Positions 27,185-35,783 of a stretch of DNA of 64,000 nt are shown piece after piece. The stretch is from Flavobacteriaceae bacterium. Lineage in GTDB: Bacteria; Bacteroidota; Bacteroidia; Flavobacteriales; Flavobacteriaceae. Location: the NCBI GenBank assembly GCA_030148025.1, contig JASBUG010000033.1, positions 1 to 64,000 of the forward strand. The letters run 5' to 3'. The notes below the pieces were generated by a model that saw nothing but the letters and a program-made list of their open reading frames with translations, did not search any database and was not told the origin of the DNA. The position numbers were made by a program, and so were the translations under genes. The first letter of the stretch is position 1; every line of letters starts with the position of its first letter.

Positions 27185-28312
27185 ATGAAAAAAGTAGCAT
27201 TGCTTTTCGTTTTATCTGTACTAATTTTTACTTGCAAAGAAGAAGGGAAAATTATTGACTCTGAAATGCCAAAAGTTGAACAAGAATCTCCAGTAACAAG
27301 TATTAAAGAAGAACTTGACAAAGCCAATAACTTAAACATTAATTATGATGAGGATGCTCAATTTTCGATCGTAATCCATGGAGGCGCAGGTACTATTTTA
27401 AAAAAGAATATGACTCCTGAAAAAGAAGCTGAATATAGAGCGAAACTTGAGGAAGCTATTCGTAAAGGATATGAAGTACTAAAAAATGGAGGCACAAGTT
27501 TAGATGCCGTAACTAAAGCTATAAATGTTATGGAAAATTCGCCATTGTTTAATGCTGGGAAAGGTGCTGTATTTACACATGAAGAAACTAACGAAATGGA
27601 CGCCTCGATAATGGACGGCAAAACATTAAATGCTGGTGCCTCTGCAGGAACAACTAACGTGAAAAATCCAATTGATCTAGCCAGAGCTGTAATGGATGAT
27701 TCGCCTCATGTAATGCTTTCAGGAAAAGGTGCTGAAATATTTGCAGCAGAAAATGGATTAGAAATTGTTGATCCAAGTTATTTTTATACAGATAGACGTT
27801 TTAATGCTTTGCAGAAAATAAAGGCGACTGAAAAAACAGAGCTAGATCACGACGATAAACAAGCATTTTATGATTCAGATATTAAAAACTCAAAGTTTGG
27901 AACTGTAGGTTGTGCAGCACTTGACAAATATGGAAATCTTGCTGCTGGAACCTCAACTGGAGGAATGACCAACAAACGTTGGGGGCGCATTGGCGATGCA
28001 CCAATAATTGGCTCTGGAACTTATGCTAACAACGCAACTTGCGCTGTATCTAGTACAGGTTGGGGCGAGTATTTTATTCGTGCTCAAGTGGCCCATGATA
28101 TCTCTGCAATGATGGAATATAAAGGAGTGAGCTTAGAAGAAGCTGCTAGAGAAGTTATTCATAATAAAATGGGGAAACTTGGTGGTACTGGAGGTATTGT
28201 TGCTGTTGACAAAAATGGAAACATGGTTTTTGAATTTAATACCGAAGGTATGTATCGTGCTTCTATGAATGACAAAGGAAATCTGAAAGTGGAAATTTAT
28301 GAGAAAAATTAA
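27185..28312 (+). CDS. Isoaspartyl peptidase/L-asparaginase, lipoprotein (Ntn hydrolase)
   Basis: The 375-residue protein is an N-terminal-nucleophile hydrolase that cleaves itself before T240 in KFGTVGCAALD; the freed Thr then attacks isoaspartyl peptides or asparagine. Other family motifs are SIVIHGGAGT, NAGKGAVFTHEETNEMDASIMDG, STGGMTNKRWGRIGDAPIIGSGTYA and GGTGGIVAVD. The N-terminus has a lipobox (LIFTC), so it is membrane-anchored outside the cytoplasm, unlike E. coli IaaA. It is divergent from the ALDH gene. Confidence 0.94.
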   Translation: MKKVALLFVLSVLIFTCKEEGKIIDSEMPKVEQESPVTSIKEELDKANNLNINYDEDAQFSIVIHGGAGTILKKNMTPEKEAEYRAKLEEAIRKGYEVLKNGGTSLDAVTKAINVMENSPLFNAGKGAVFTHEETNEMDASIMDGKTLNAGASAGTTNVKNPIDLARAVMDDSPHVMLSGKGAEIFAAENGLEIVDPSYFYTDRRFNALQKIKATEKTELDHDDKQAFYDSDIKNSKFGTVGCAALDKYGNLAAGTSTGGMTNKRWGRIGDAPIIGSGTYANNATCAVSSTGWGEYFIRAQVAHDISAMMEYKGVSLEEAAREVIHNKMGKLGGTGGIVAVDKNGNMVFEFNTEGMYRASMNDKGNLKVEIYEKN

Positions 28313-28420
28313 CTTTTAAGAACAATTTAACAACAACCCAAAATCTAACTTGTAAATCTAAAGCGTATCTATTAACAAGAAAGTGCTTACACTTTACGTT
28401 CATTTAAAAACCATCGGCTT

Positions 28421-31400
28421 ATGTCATTTAAAAACTTCCTCACCTATGTTTTGGTTGCAATAGTAATTGCATCCTGTAAAAAAAAGTCTGTTGATACAGA
28501 TAATCTTTTCAAATTCAAAGATTATGTAAGTTATAATACGTCGGGACGTGTGTCCATTTTAAGTTCAGTAGATATAGGTTTAACCAAAGAAGTTGAGGGG
28601 TGGTTAGCTAATGATAAAATTCATGATAACATTTTATCTATTTCTCCAAATATCGATGGAAAATTAATAGCAAAAAATTCTAGAGCCTTTACTTTTATTC
28701 CTTCCGAACCACTTAAACCAGATACAGAGTATGTAGTGTCTTTGAAGTTAAAAGATTTACACCCTAGTATTCCAAATGAATTTAGTACTTATACTTTTAA
28801 GTTTAAAACTATTAAGCCAAACTTTAGCGTTATTACTAACAACTTACAGTCTTATAGTAAAGAGTGGCAGTATATAGAGGGTATTATTAAGCTAGCTGAT
28901 GCTACCATGTTTGAAGATGTTCAATCGCTTATTCAAGCTTCACAAGAAGGTAAAGCGTTAAATATTACATGGGAAGAAGGTATTGATGTGGCTCAGAATT
29001 TCGAGTTTAAAATTGATAGTATCCATAGAAAAATTGAAGATTCTAAAATCAAAGTTACTTGGGATGGTAATACTGTTAAAGCAGATAATAAAGGTGAAAA
29101 TGAAATCATTATTCCTGGAATAAATAACTTCAAGATCGTAGATGTAAATGTACACCAATCACCAGAACAATATTTATCTATCAACTTTTCAGATCCATTA
29201 AAAAAACAACAAAACTTTAATGGATTAGTGTACATCAAAAATGTAGTGAATCCAAAATATATTGTTAATGGTAATGTATTAAAAGTTTATCCAGAAAACC
29301 GTGTAATTGGTGATGTAGAGGTTAATATTTATCAAGGCATTAAAAATACCGATGATTTTAAATTACGTAGTGAATTTCGGGAAACTATATCTTTTGAAGA
29401 GTTAAAACCACAAGTAAGATTGATCACTGGTGCAGGAATATTACCAAACTCACAAGATTTAAAATTCAATTTTGAAGCAGTAAACTTAAAAGCTGTAGAT
29501 GTCAGAATCATTAAGATCTTTGAGAACAATGTTTTACAATTTTTACAAGACAACCAATTAGGAAGCAACAACGAATATAATATTAGGCGTGTTGGTCGTC
29601 GCATCGCTAAAAAAACCATTACGCTCATAGATGATGCTTCGCAAAACACGGGAAAATGGAAAGCCTATAGTTTAGATTTATCTAATCATTTTAAAGCAGA
29701 TCCAGGTGCAATTTATCGGGTAGAATTAAGCTTCAAAAAGGACTATTCATTATACAATTGTGAGTTAAATGACAATACTGTAACGAATAGTGATGACGAT
29801 GAATATTATTATGAAGATGATTACTATTATGACGATTACGGTAATAGCGATTATAGAGAGAATAACACTGAAGATGAAGATTTAAGAGAAGAAGATTATT
29901 GGGATAATGTCACTTATAGTTACAGACAATACACTTACAACTGGAGGCAGCAAGATAATCCTTGTCATGATGCTTATTACAACCAAGATAGAATAGTTTC
30001 GAGTAACCTTATTGCTTCTAATTTAGGAGTCATTGCAAAACGTGGAAACAACAAATCCTACTACTTTGCAGTAACTGACATTATTACTACTGATCCTGTT
30101 GCAAGCGCTTCTATTGAGTTGTTTAATTATCAACAACAGTCTATTAGAAAATCTACAACAAACAAAGAAGGTTTAGCAATTGTTGATGCAGATAATAATG
30201 CGTATTTCGCCGTTGTTACAAAAGGCAATCAAGTTACCTATATAAAGCTTAATGATGGAAATTCATTATCACTAAGTAAGTTTGATGTATCTGGAAAAAC
30301 ATTGCAACGCGGACTAAAAGGTTACATCTATGGTGAACGTGGTGTTTGGCGACCAGGAGATTCATTGCATTTGACATTTATGTTGAATGACAATGCCAAC
30401 AAATTGCCAAAAGGACATCCTGTGAAAATGGAAGTCACTAACGCAAATGGCAAATTAGCTTACAGAAATATTGCTAGAAATGGCATAAATAATTTCTACA
30501 GATTTTCAGTACCAACATCACCTGAAGACAAAACAGGAAACTGGAATGCTAAAGTCTCTGTTGGAGGCGCAACCTTTTATAAAACTCTAAAAGTTGAAAC
30601 GGTGAAGCCGAATCGTTTAAAATTAAAAATCGATTTTGAAAATGACGTTTTATCAAGCACAAAACCTTTACAAAGTACATTACAAGTAAATTGGTTACAT
30701 GGTGCACCTGCAAAAAATGTAAAAGCTGAAATTAAGGCGAAATTCACCAAAGCATCAACAGGATTTAAGAAGTATCCTAAATACATTTTTAATGATCCAA
30801 CAAGACGTTTTAGTACTGAAGAGCTAACTGTTTTTGAAGGTAACGTAAACGCTGAAGGGGCAGCAAACATCAACAAAAAAGTTAATATAGGAAATAACGC
30901 TCCAGGAATGCTAAATGTATCCTTCTTAACCAGAGCATTCGAAAATGGTGGTGATTTCTCTATTGATGTGTTCAGTAAAAAATATGCACCTTACAAATCC
31001 TTTGTTGGATTACGTTCACCTAAAGGAAGAGCTTATGGATCATTCTATACAGATGAAGATCAAACCTTTGATATCGTTGTTGTCGATGCAAACGGTAAAC
31101 CTGTTAAACGAAATAATTTAGAAGTAAAAGTTTATCAAATAAAATGGCGTTGGTGGTGGAGCTCATCGTATGAAAATCTAGCATCCTATCAAAAATCAAC
31201 TTACCGCACACCTTTTATGGGAACAACAGTAAGTACAAATAACAACGGGGAAGCTAGTTTTAAAATTAATGTACCTGACGGTGAAAGCGGACGCTATTTA
31301 ATTCGTGTATATGATCCTGAAAGTGGTCACGCAACAGGACGTACAGCATATTTCTATAGAAATTGGTGGCAACGAAATACTGGAGATAATAAGGACGCAG

Positions 31401-34012
31401 CAAAAATGTTAGTCTTTGCTTCAGATAAGGAAAAATATAATGTTGGTGAAGAAGCTAAGGTAACCTTCCCTTCTGGAACTGAAGGTCGTGCTTTAATAAG
31501 TATTGAAAATGGAACTGAAGTACTATCAACAAAATGGGTGAAAACTCAAAAAGGACAAACCACAGCAAGCATTCCTATCACAAAGGAAATGACTCCAAAT
31601 GTGTTTATCAATATTTCATTATTGCAACCTCATGCTGTGACAGAAAACGATTTACCAATTCGTTTATATGGTGTTATTCCAATTATGGTTGAAGACAAAA
31701 ACACAATTCTTGAACCTCAGATTGCAATGCCAGACGTTTTGCGTCCAGAGCAGAATATTACTGTAAAAGTTAGTGAAAAGAACAGCAAAGCTATGACATA
31801 TACAGTCGCTTTAGTTGATGAAGGTTTATTAGACTTAACACGTTTTAAAACACCAAACGGCTGGAAAGAGTTCTATGCTCGTGAAGCACTTGGTGTAAAA
31901 ACTTGGGACATTTTTGATGATGTTATTGGAGCTTATACTGGAAGCGTGGAACAAGTTTTTGAAATTGGTGGAGATGGCAGTGCTACCGCTGGCAAAAAGA
32001 AAAAAGCAAACCGCTTTAAACCTGTTGTGAAGTTCTTAGGTCCTTTCCAATTAAAAGCTGGAGAAACCAAAGCACACGACATAAAAATTCCAAAATATAT
32101 TGGTTCGGTTCGCACAATGGTTGTTGCCGGAAATAACAATAATGCAGCTTATGGAAGTGTTGATAAAACAACTCCTGTGAAGAAACCTTTAATGGTCTTA
32201 GCAACCTTACCGCGTAAACTCAGTCCAGGAGAAAAAGTAACACTTCCAGTCACAGTCTTCGCAATGGAAAACAAGGTGAAAAATGTAAACCTAAGCTTGA
32301 AATTGAGCGATGGAATTTCAATAGTAGGAAGTCAAACGCAGCAATTATCCTTTGCAAAACCAGATGAGCAAATGGCATATTTTGAGCTGGATGTGAGTAA
32401 GGCAAAAGGTATCAATACTGTTGAAGTGATTGCAAAAGGAAATGGAGAAACAGCATCCTATCAAGTTGAAATTGATGTAGAAAACCCAAATCCATTTAGC
32501 ACCAAAGCTACAGATGTTGTGCTTAACGCAAACGAGTCTAAAAATATTGATGTTTCAACCTTTGGAATTTCGGGAAGTAATACTGCTGAAGTAGAGTTTT
32601 CAACCTTACCTCCAATGGATTTCACAGGAAGATTACAATACCTTATTCGTTATCCGCATGGTTGTGTAGAGCAAACGACATCAAGTGTATTCCCGCAACT
32701 ATTCTTGGGTGAAATTTTCGATCTAACCTTCGATAAAAAGAAAAAAGTAGAAGACAATATAAAAGCGGCAATTAAAAAATTAGCACATTTCCAAAAACCA
32801 AATGGAGGTTTATCCTATTGGAGTGGACAAAACAATGTAAATGATTGGGGAACATCATATGCTGGACATTTTATGATCGAAGCTGAGAAAAAAGGATTTG
32901 TATTGCCTCTAACGTTTAAGAGTAATTGGATTCAATATCAAAAACAAGCAGCAAAAGCTTGGAGACCATCTTACAGATATTACAGAAGTGATGTAGCTCA
33001 AGCTTACAGATTATACACACTAGCTTTAGCTGGACAACCAGATCTAGCTTCTATGAATCGCTTAAAAGAACATAGCGATCTATCTAACGATGGAAAATGG
33101 CGATTAGCTGCTGCTTATGCTTTGGCTGGACAACCAGAAGCTGCAAAGGCAATTACTAAAACTGCTAATATTGAATTCGATACAGAAAAAGGTGATTATT
33201 ATACTTACGGTTCGGTAGATAGAAATCGAGCAATGGCGCTTGAAACCATGGTGCTTTTAAAAGATAATCGTACGAGAGACATTTCAGAGTTAATGGCAAA
33301 ACGCTTATCGTCTAATCGTTGGATGAGTACACAATCTACAGCATACAATTTATTAGCAATGGCTAAAATGGTAAAGGAAAATGGTGGGAAAGCATTGCAG
33401 GTAAGTTTTGCTTCTAATGATGGGAAAGCTGAAGAGATCAGCACTAAAAATGCTATTTCAAATAGAAACATTTCAATTATTGATGGTTCTAATAAATTAA
33501 CTGTAAATAACCTTAAAGGGAACACCGTTTATGTTAGAGTATTAACTACAGGCAAGTTGCCTTTAGGTAAGGAAATTGCTGAGCAACGTGGTCTTAATGT
33601 AAAAGTGAATTTTAAAGATTCTCAAGGCAATACTTTAGACATAAAGAAACTACAACAAGGACAAGACTTTGTTGCTAGCATACAAGTAACTAACCTTAAA
33701 AACGAACCTATAAATGATGTAGCGTTAACACAAATATTTCCTTCCGGATGGGAAATCGTGAACACACGCTTTACAGATTTTGGAAACGCTGCTACCAATC
33801 AAGCGGACTATACAGACATTAGAGATGATCGTGTTAACTTCTATTTTAACCTAGGTAAAAGCTCAAAAAATGGAAGTACAAAAACCTTTAATGTGCTGTT
33901 GAACGCTTCATATTTAGGTAAATATTATTTACCTGGAACACAAGCTGAAGCGATGTATGACAACGACTATTTTGCAAGAACAAAAGGTCAGTGGATAGAA
34001 GTAATTAAATAA
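28421..34012 (+). CDS. Bacterial alpha-2-macroglobulin family lipoprotein (YfhM-like)
   Basis: The 1863-residue protein is a periplasmic protease-trapping lipoprotein. The lipobox is in VAIVIASC. N-terminal MG domains are followed by the A2M core; the intact thioester motif is C1415-V-E-Q1418 in YPHGCVEQTT, and the alpha-helical thioester domain follows (LAHFQKPNGGLSYWSG). The C-terminus is a receptor-binding-like domain. A 40-residue Asp/Glu/Tyr-rich tract at about 457-496 is unusual. In many bacteria A2M is coded beside the peptidoglycan glycosyltransferase PbpC, as here (pbpC at 35784), where they are thought to guard breached envelope sites; three genes intervene. Confidence 0.95.
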   Translation: MSFKNFLTYVLVAIVIASCKKKSVDTDNLFKFKDYVSYNTSGRVSILSSVDIGLTKEVEGWLANDKIHDNILSISPNIDGKLIAKNSRAFTFIPSEPLKPDTEYVVSLKLKDLHPSIPNEFSTYTFKFKTIKPNFSVITNNLQSYSKEWQYIEGIIKLADATMFEDVQSLIQASQEGKALNITWEEGIDVAQNFEFKIDSIHRKIEDSKIKVTWDGNTVKADNKGENEIIIPGINNFKIVDVNVHQSPEQYLSINFSDPLKKQQNFNGLVYIKNVVNPKYIVNGNVLKVYPENRVIGDVEVNIYQGIKNTDDFKLRSEFRETISFEELKPQVRLITGAGILPNSQDLKFNFEAVNLKAVDVRIIKIFENNVLQFLQDNQLGSNNEYNIRRVGRRIAKKTITLIDDASQNTGKWKAYSLDLSNHFKADPGAIYRVELSFKKDYSLYNCELNDNTVTNSDDDEYYYEDDYYYDDYGNSDYRENNTEDEDLREEDYWDNVTYSYRQYTYNWRQQDNPCHDAYYNQDRIVSSNLIASNLGVIAKRGNNKSYYFAVTDIITTDPVASASIELFNYQQQSIRKSTTNKEGLAIVDADNNAYFAVVTKGNQVTYIKLNDGNSLSLSKFDVSGKTLQRGLKGYIYGERGVWRPGDSLHLTFMLNDNANKLPKGHPVKMEVTNANGKLAYRNIARNGINNFYRFSVPTSPEDKTGNWNAKVSVGGATFYKTLKVETVKPNRLKLKIDFENDVLSSTKPLQSTLQVNWLHGAPAKNVKAEIKAKFTKASTGFKKYPKYIFNDPTRRFSTEELTVFEGNVNAEGAANINKKVNIGNNAPGMLNVSFLTRAFENGGDFSIDVFSKKYAPYKSFVGLRSPKGRAYGSFYTDEDQTFDIVVVDANGKPVKRNNLEVKVYQIKWRWWWSSSYENLASYQKSTYRTPFMGTTVSTNNNGEASFKINVPDGESGRYLIRVYDPESGHATGRTAYFYRNWWQRNTGDNKDAAKMLVFASDKEKYNVGEEAKVTFPSGTEGRALISIENGTEVLSTKWVKTQKGQTTASIPITKEMTPNVFINISLLQPHAVTENDLPIRLYGVIPIMVEDKNTILEPQIAMPDVLRPEQNITVKVSEKNSKAMTYTVALVDEGLLDLTRFKTPNGWKEFYAREALGVKTWDIFDDVIGAYTGSVEQVFEIGGDGSATAGKKKKANRFKPVVKFLGPFQLKAGETKAHDIKIPKYIGSVRTMVVAGNNNNAAYGSVDKTTPVKKPLMVLATLPRKLSPGEKVTLPVTVFAMENKVKNVNLSLKLSDGISIVGSQTQQLSFAKPDEQMAYFELDVSKAKGINTVEVIAKGNGETASYQVEIDVENPNPFSTKATDVVLNANESKNIDVSTFGISGSNTAEVEFSTLPPMDFTGRLQYLIRYPHGCVEQTTSSVFPQLFLGEIFDLTFDKKKKVEDNIKAAIKKLAHFQKPNGGLSYWSGQNNVNDWGTSYAGHFMIEAEKKGFVLPLTFKSNWIQYQKQAAKAWRPSYRYYRSDVAQAYRLYTLALAGQPDLASMNRLKEHSDLSNDGKWRLAAAYALAGQPEAAKAITKTANIEFDTEKGDYYTYGSVDRNRAMALETMVLLKDNRTRDISELMAKRLSSNRWMSTQSTAYNLLAMAKMVKENGGKALQVSFASNDGKAEEISTKNAISNRNISIIDGSNKLTVNNLKGNTVYVRVLTTGKLPLGKEIAEQRGLNVKVNFKDSQGNTLDIKKLQQGQDFVASIQVTNLKNEPINDVALTQIFPSGWEIVNTRFTDFGNAATNQADYTDIRDDRVNFYFNLGKSSKNGSTKTFNVLLNASYLGKYYLPGTQAEAMYDNDYFARTKGQWIEVIK

Positions 34013-34020
34013 CAAAAACA

Positions 34021-34078
34021 GTCTGTTCGCAATTGATGCGCTAAAAATCTTTATCAAGTTCGAATCTTTCTCGAACAG
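34021..34078. repeat. Degenerate REP-like palindrome, copy C
   Basis: In the 87-bp gap after the A2M gene, GTCTGTTCGCAATTGATGCG resembles the start of copies A and B (TTGAT within a GC-rich stem). CTGTTCG (34023-34029) is repeated inverted as CGAACAG (34072-34078), and GTTCGA/TCGAAC forms an inner hairpin. There is no T-run, so I do not call a terminator. Confidence 0.4.
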
Positions 34079-34099
34079 GCTCTTAACACCCTAAACATT

Positions 34100-34999
34100 A
34101 TGAAAACAGTAATAAATTTTTTAGCAATAATTGTAGCTTTCAACTTTGCTACAGCACAAGATATTCAATACGTTAAAGCTGATAACGGATTAGTAATTAG
34201 AGAAAAGCCAAGTAGAGGTGCCAAAAATTTAGGCAAACTAGAATATGGAACTCCTATTGAAATCACAGAGCAAACTAATTTAAAAATAGACATTGTTGAC
34301 GATGGAAAAAAGATCGCTGGACAATGGGTAAAAGTAAGAGGTATTGACGCTTACGACTTTTTTGAAGAAGGCTACGTATTCAATGGTTTTTTAACCGAAG
34401 AGGTTTTACAAAAACGCTTTAAAATAGACTATGAACCATTTACAGTTAGTATTGAAGGTTTACCAGAAAAAGAAGCCATTAAAGATGCTGTGAATCCTGA
34501 TTTTGATGCGGTACTCATGTTTAAACTAGAGGAGGATGATAAGTTAGAAGGGAAAACCATTAGAATTAAACATCATCAGGAATTTAGAACCATTGAAGTA
34601 TTCCAAAAGCATCAAAATAGTATTGCAGTAACAGATGATAAGTCGCATAGCGATTTCATTGATTGGCAACATTACTATTCAAGCTGGAGGCCATTAAAGA
34701 CAATAAGCAGTAACAAACGTTTTAAGGCACTTCCTATTTCAAAAAAAGAAGCTAAACGCTTTATAAACGTCAATGTAGAAGAACTAAAATCGGTTGTAAA
34801 AGATGCTTGCGGCGATTCTTGGGCTGAAACTATTAAAGATATCAAGTCTGTAAAAGACCATCCAACAAGTGTCGCTTTAAGTAAATTATTTTTACGAGTG
34901 GTTATGACAGATTTAGATGGAAATAAAATCGAAAAAATCATCATCTTTGAAGTACCAATCGATTATCATATAAATAAAGATTCTTATGCAAAACTTTAG
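34100..34999 (+). CDS. Exported SH3-domain protein, unknown function
   Basis: The 299-residue protein has a signal peptide ending near FATAQ and a bacterial SH3 domain at about 22-95 (VKADNGLVIREKPSRGAKNLG, LEYGTPIEITE). The remaining 200 residues are a charged beta/alpha domain with no recognised motif (KLEGKTIRIKHHQEFRTIEVF). SH3b domains often bind peptidoglycan, which would fit a position between A2M and pbpC. Its last 14 bases overlap the next gene in another frame. Confidence 0.82.
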   Translation: MKTVINFLAIIVAFNFATAQDIQYVKADNGLVIREKPSRGAKNLGKLEYGTPIEITEQTNLKIDIVDDGKKIAGQWVKVRGIDAYDFFEEGYVFNGFLTEEVLQKRFKIDYEPFTVSIEGLPEKEAIKDAVNPDFDAVLMFKLEEDDKLEGKTIRIKHHQEFRTIEVFQKHQNSIAVTDDKSHSDFIDWQHYYSSWRPLKTISSNKRFKALPISKKEAKRFINVNVEELKSVVKDACGDSWAETIKDIKSVKDHPTSVALSKLFLRVVMTDLDGNKIEKIIIFEVPIDYHINKDSYAKL

Positions 35000-35303
35000 A
35001 CCATACTACGCAGTAATATTTACATCAACTCAAACAGAACATACTGAAGGCTATGCTGAAATGGCCGAAAAAATGGAAGCCTTAGCCAAGCAACAAAAAG
35101 GGTTTATTAGTATTGATAGTGCTAGGGAAGATGTAGGTATTACTGTGAGTTATTGGGAAAGTTTAGAAGATATTAAAGCATGGAAGCAAAACTCTGAGCA
35201 TATCATTGCACAACAAAAAGGGCGTAACCAATGGTATAGTTGGTATAACACTAGAATTTGTAAAGTAGAACGTGAATACGAATATGGAAATCTCCCTTCT
35301 TGA
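34986..35303 (+). CDS. Antibiotic biosynthesis monooxygenase (ABM) domain protein
   Basis: The 105-residue protein has a ferredoxin-like ABM fold: YYAVIFTSTQTEH, YAEMAEKMEALAKQQKGFISIDSAR, ITVSYWESLEDIKAWKQNSEH. These small dimeric proteins degrade heme or modify aromatic compounds, or have no known task. It overlaps the SH3-domain gene by 14 bp. Its last codons (NLPS-stop, TCTCCCTTCTTGA) are formed by the left flank of the DUF559 cassette, so the native C-terminus was probably altered by that insertion. Confidence 0.85.
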   Translation: MQNFRPYYAVIFTSTQTEHTEGYAEMAEKMEALAKQQKGFISIDSAREDVGITVSYWESLEDIKAWKQNSEHIIAQQKGRNQWYSWYNTRICKVEREYEYGNLPS

Positions 35304-35781
35304 GAAGGGAAAAATTTCAACTTGTTTGAAATTAGGGATGTGTAAAAATGAAACGTAGAAAAATAATTCCATACAACCCAAAGTTAAAAGAGTTAGCTAG
35401 ACAATTAAGAAATAACTCTACAAAAGCTGAAATATTTCTTTGGCAAAAACTCAAGCGAAAACAGATGTATGGCTATGATTTTCATCGTCAGAAACCAATA
35501 GATAATTATATTTTAGATTTCTTTTGTCATGAATTAATGCTTGGAATTGAAGTCGATGGATATTCTCATCAAATTGTTGAGGTGGTTGAAAATGACGAAA
35601 AGAAAACATTCAAAATGAATGAGCTAGGAATTACTATTTTAAGATTTTCAGACAATCAAATTTTTAATGATATGCAAAATGTTTTAAGAGCAATTGAGCA
35701 TTATATTACTGAATTCGACAATCAAAAATAACACACCTCTGATTTTGCAAACAAAATCTTCTCCTCTCAAGAGGAGATAAA
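35288..35781. mobile_element. DUF559 endonuclease cassette with mirrored hairpin flanks
   Basis: The DUF559 gene is enclosed by two imperfect inverted flanks. The left (35290-35343) reads TCTCC, hairpin CCCTTC/GAAGGG, hairpin TTTCAA/TTGAAA, then AGGGATGTGT. The right, inverted (35778-35732), reads TCTCC, hairpin with TTGAGAGGAG, hairpin GATTTTG/CAAAATC, then AGAGGTGTGT. Order and spacing match. The left edge supplies the stop of the ABM gene and the right edge ends three bases before pbpC. No transposase is present. A cassette moved in trans is the inference; the paired flanks are seen directly. Confidence 0.6.
35348..35731 (+). CDS. DUF559 family endonuclease-like protein
   Basis: The 127-residue protein is a stand-alone PD-(D/E)XK-like fold related to very-short-patch-repair endonucleases. 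Visible motifs: LARQLRNNSTKAEIFLWQKL, the basic FHRQKPIDNYILDFFCHELM block with the first acidic residue, and the catalytic GIEVDGYSH (E-x-D). The length is full for the family and key residues are intact. It is the only gene of the mirrored-flank cassette. DUF559 genes occur scattered singly in many Bacteroidetes genomes. Biochemical activity of this type is not established. Confidence 0.9.
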   Translation: MKRRKIIPYNPKLKELARQLRNNSTKAEIFLWQKLKRKQMYGYDFHRQKPIDNYILDFFCHELMLGIEVDGYSHQIVEVVENDEKKTFKMNELGITILRFSDNQIFNDMQNVLRAIEHYITEFDNQK

Positions 35782-35783
35782 AC

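Noticed and set aside
35290-35343. Left cassette hairpin as a terminator of the ABM gene
   Set aside because: No T-run follows, and a matching hairpin pair occurs inverted after the DUF559 gene.
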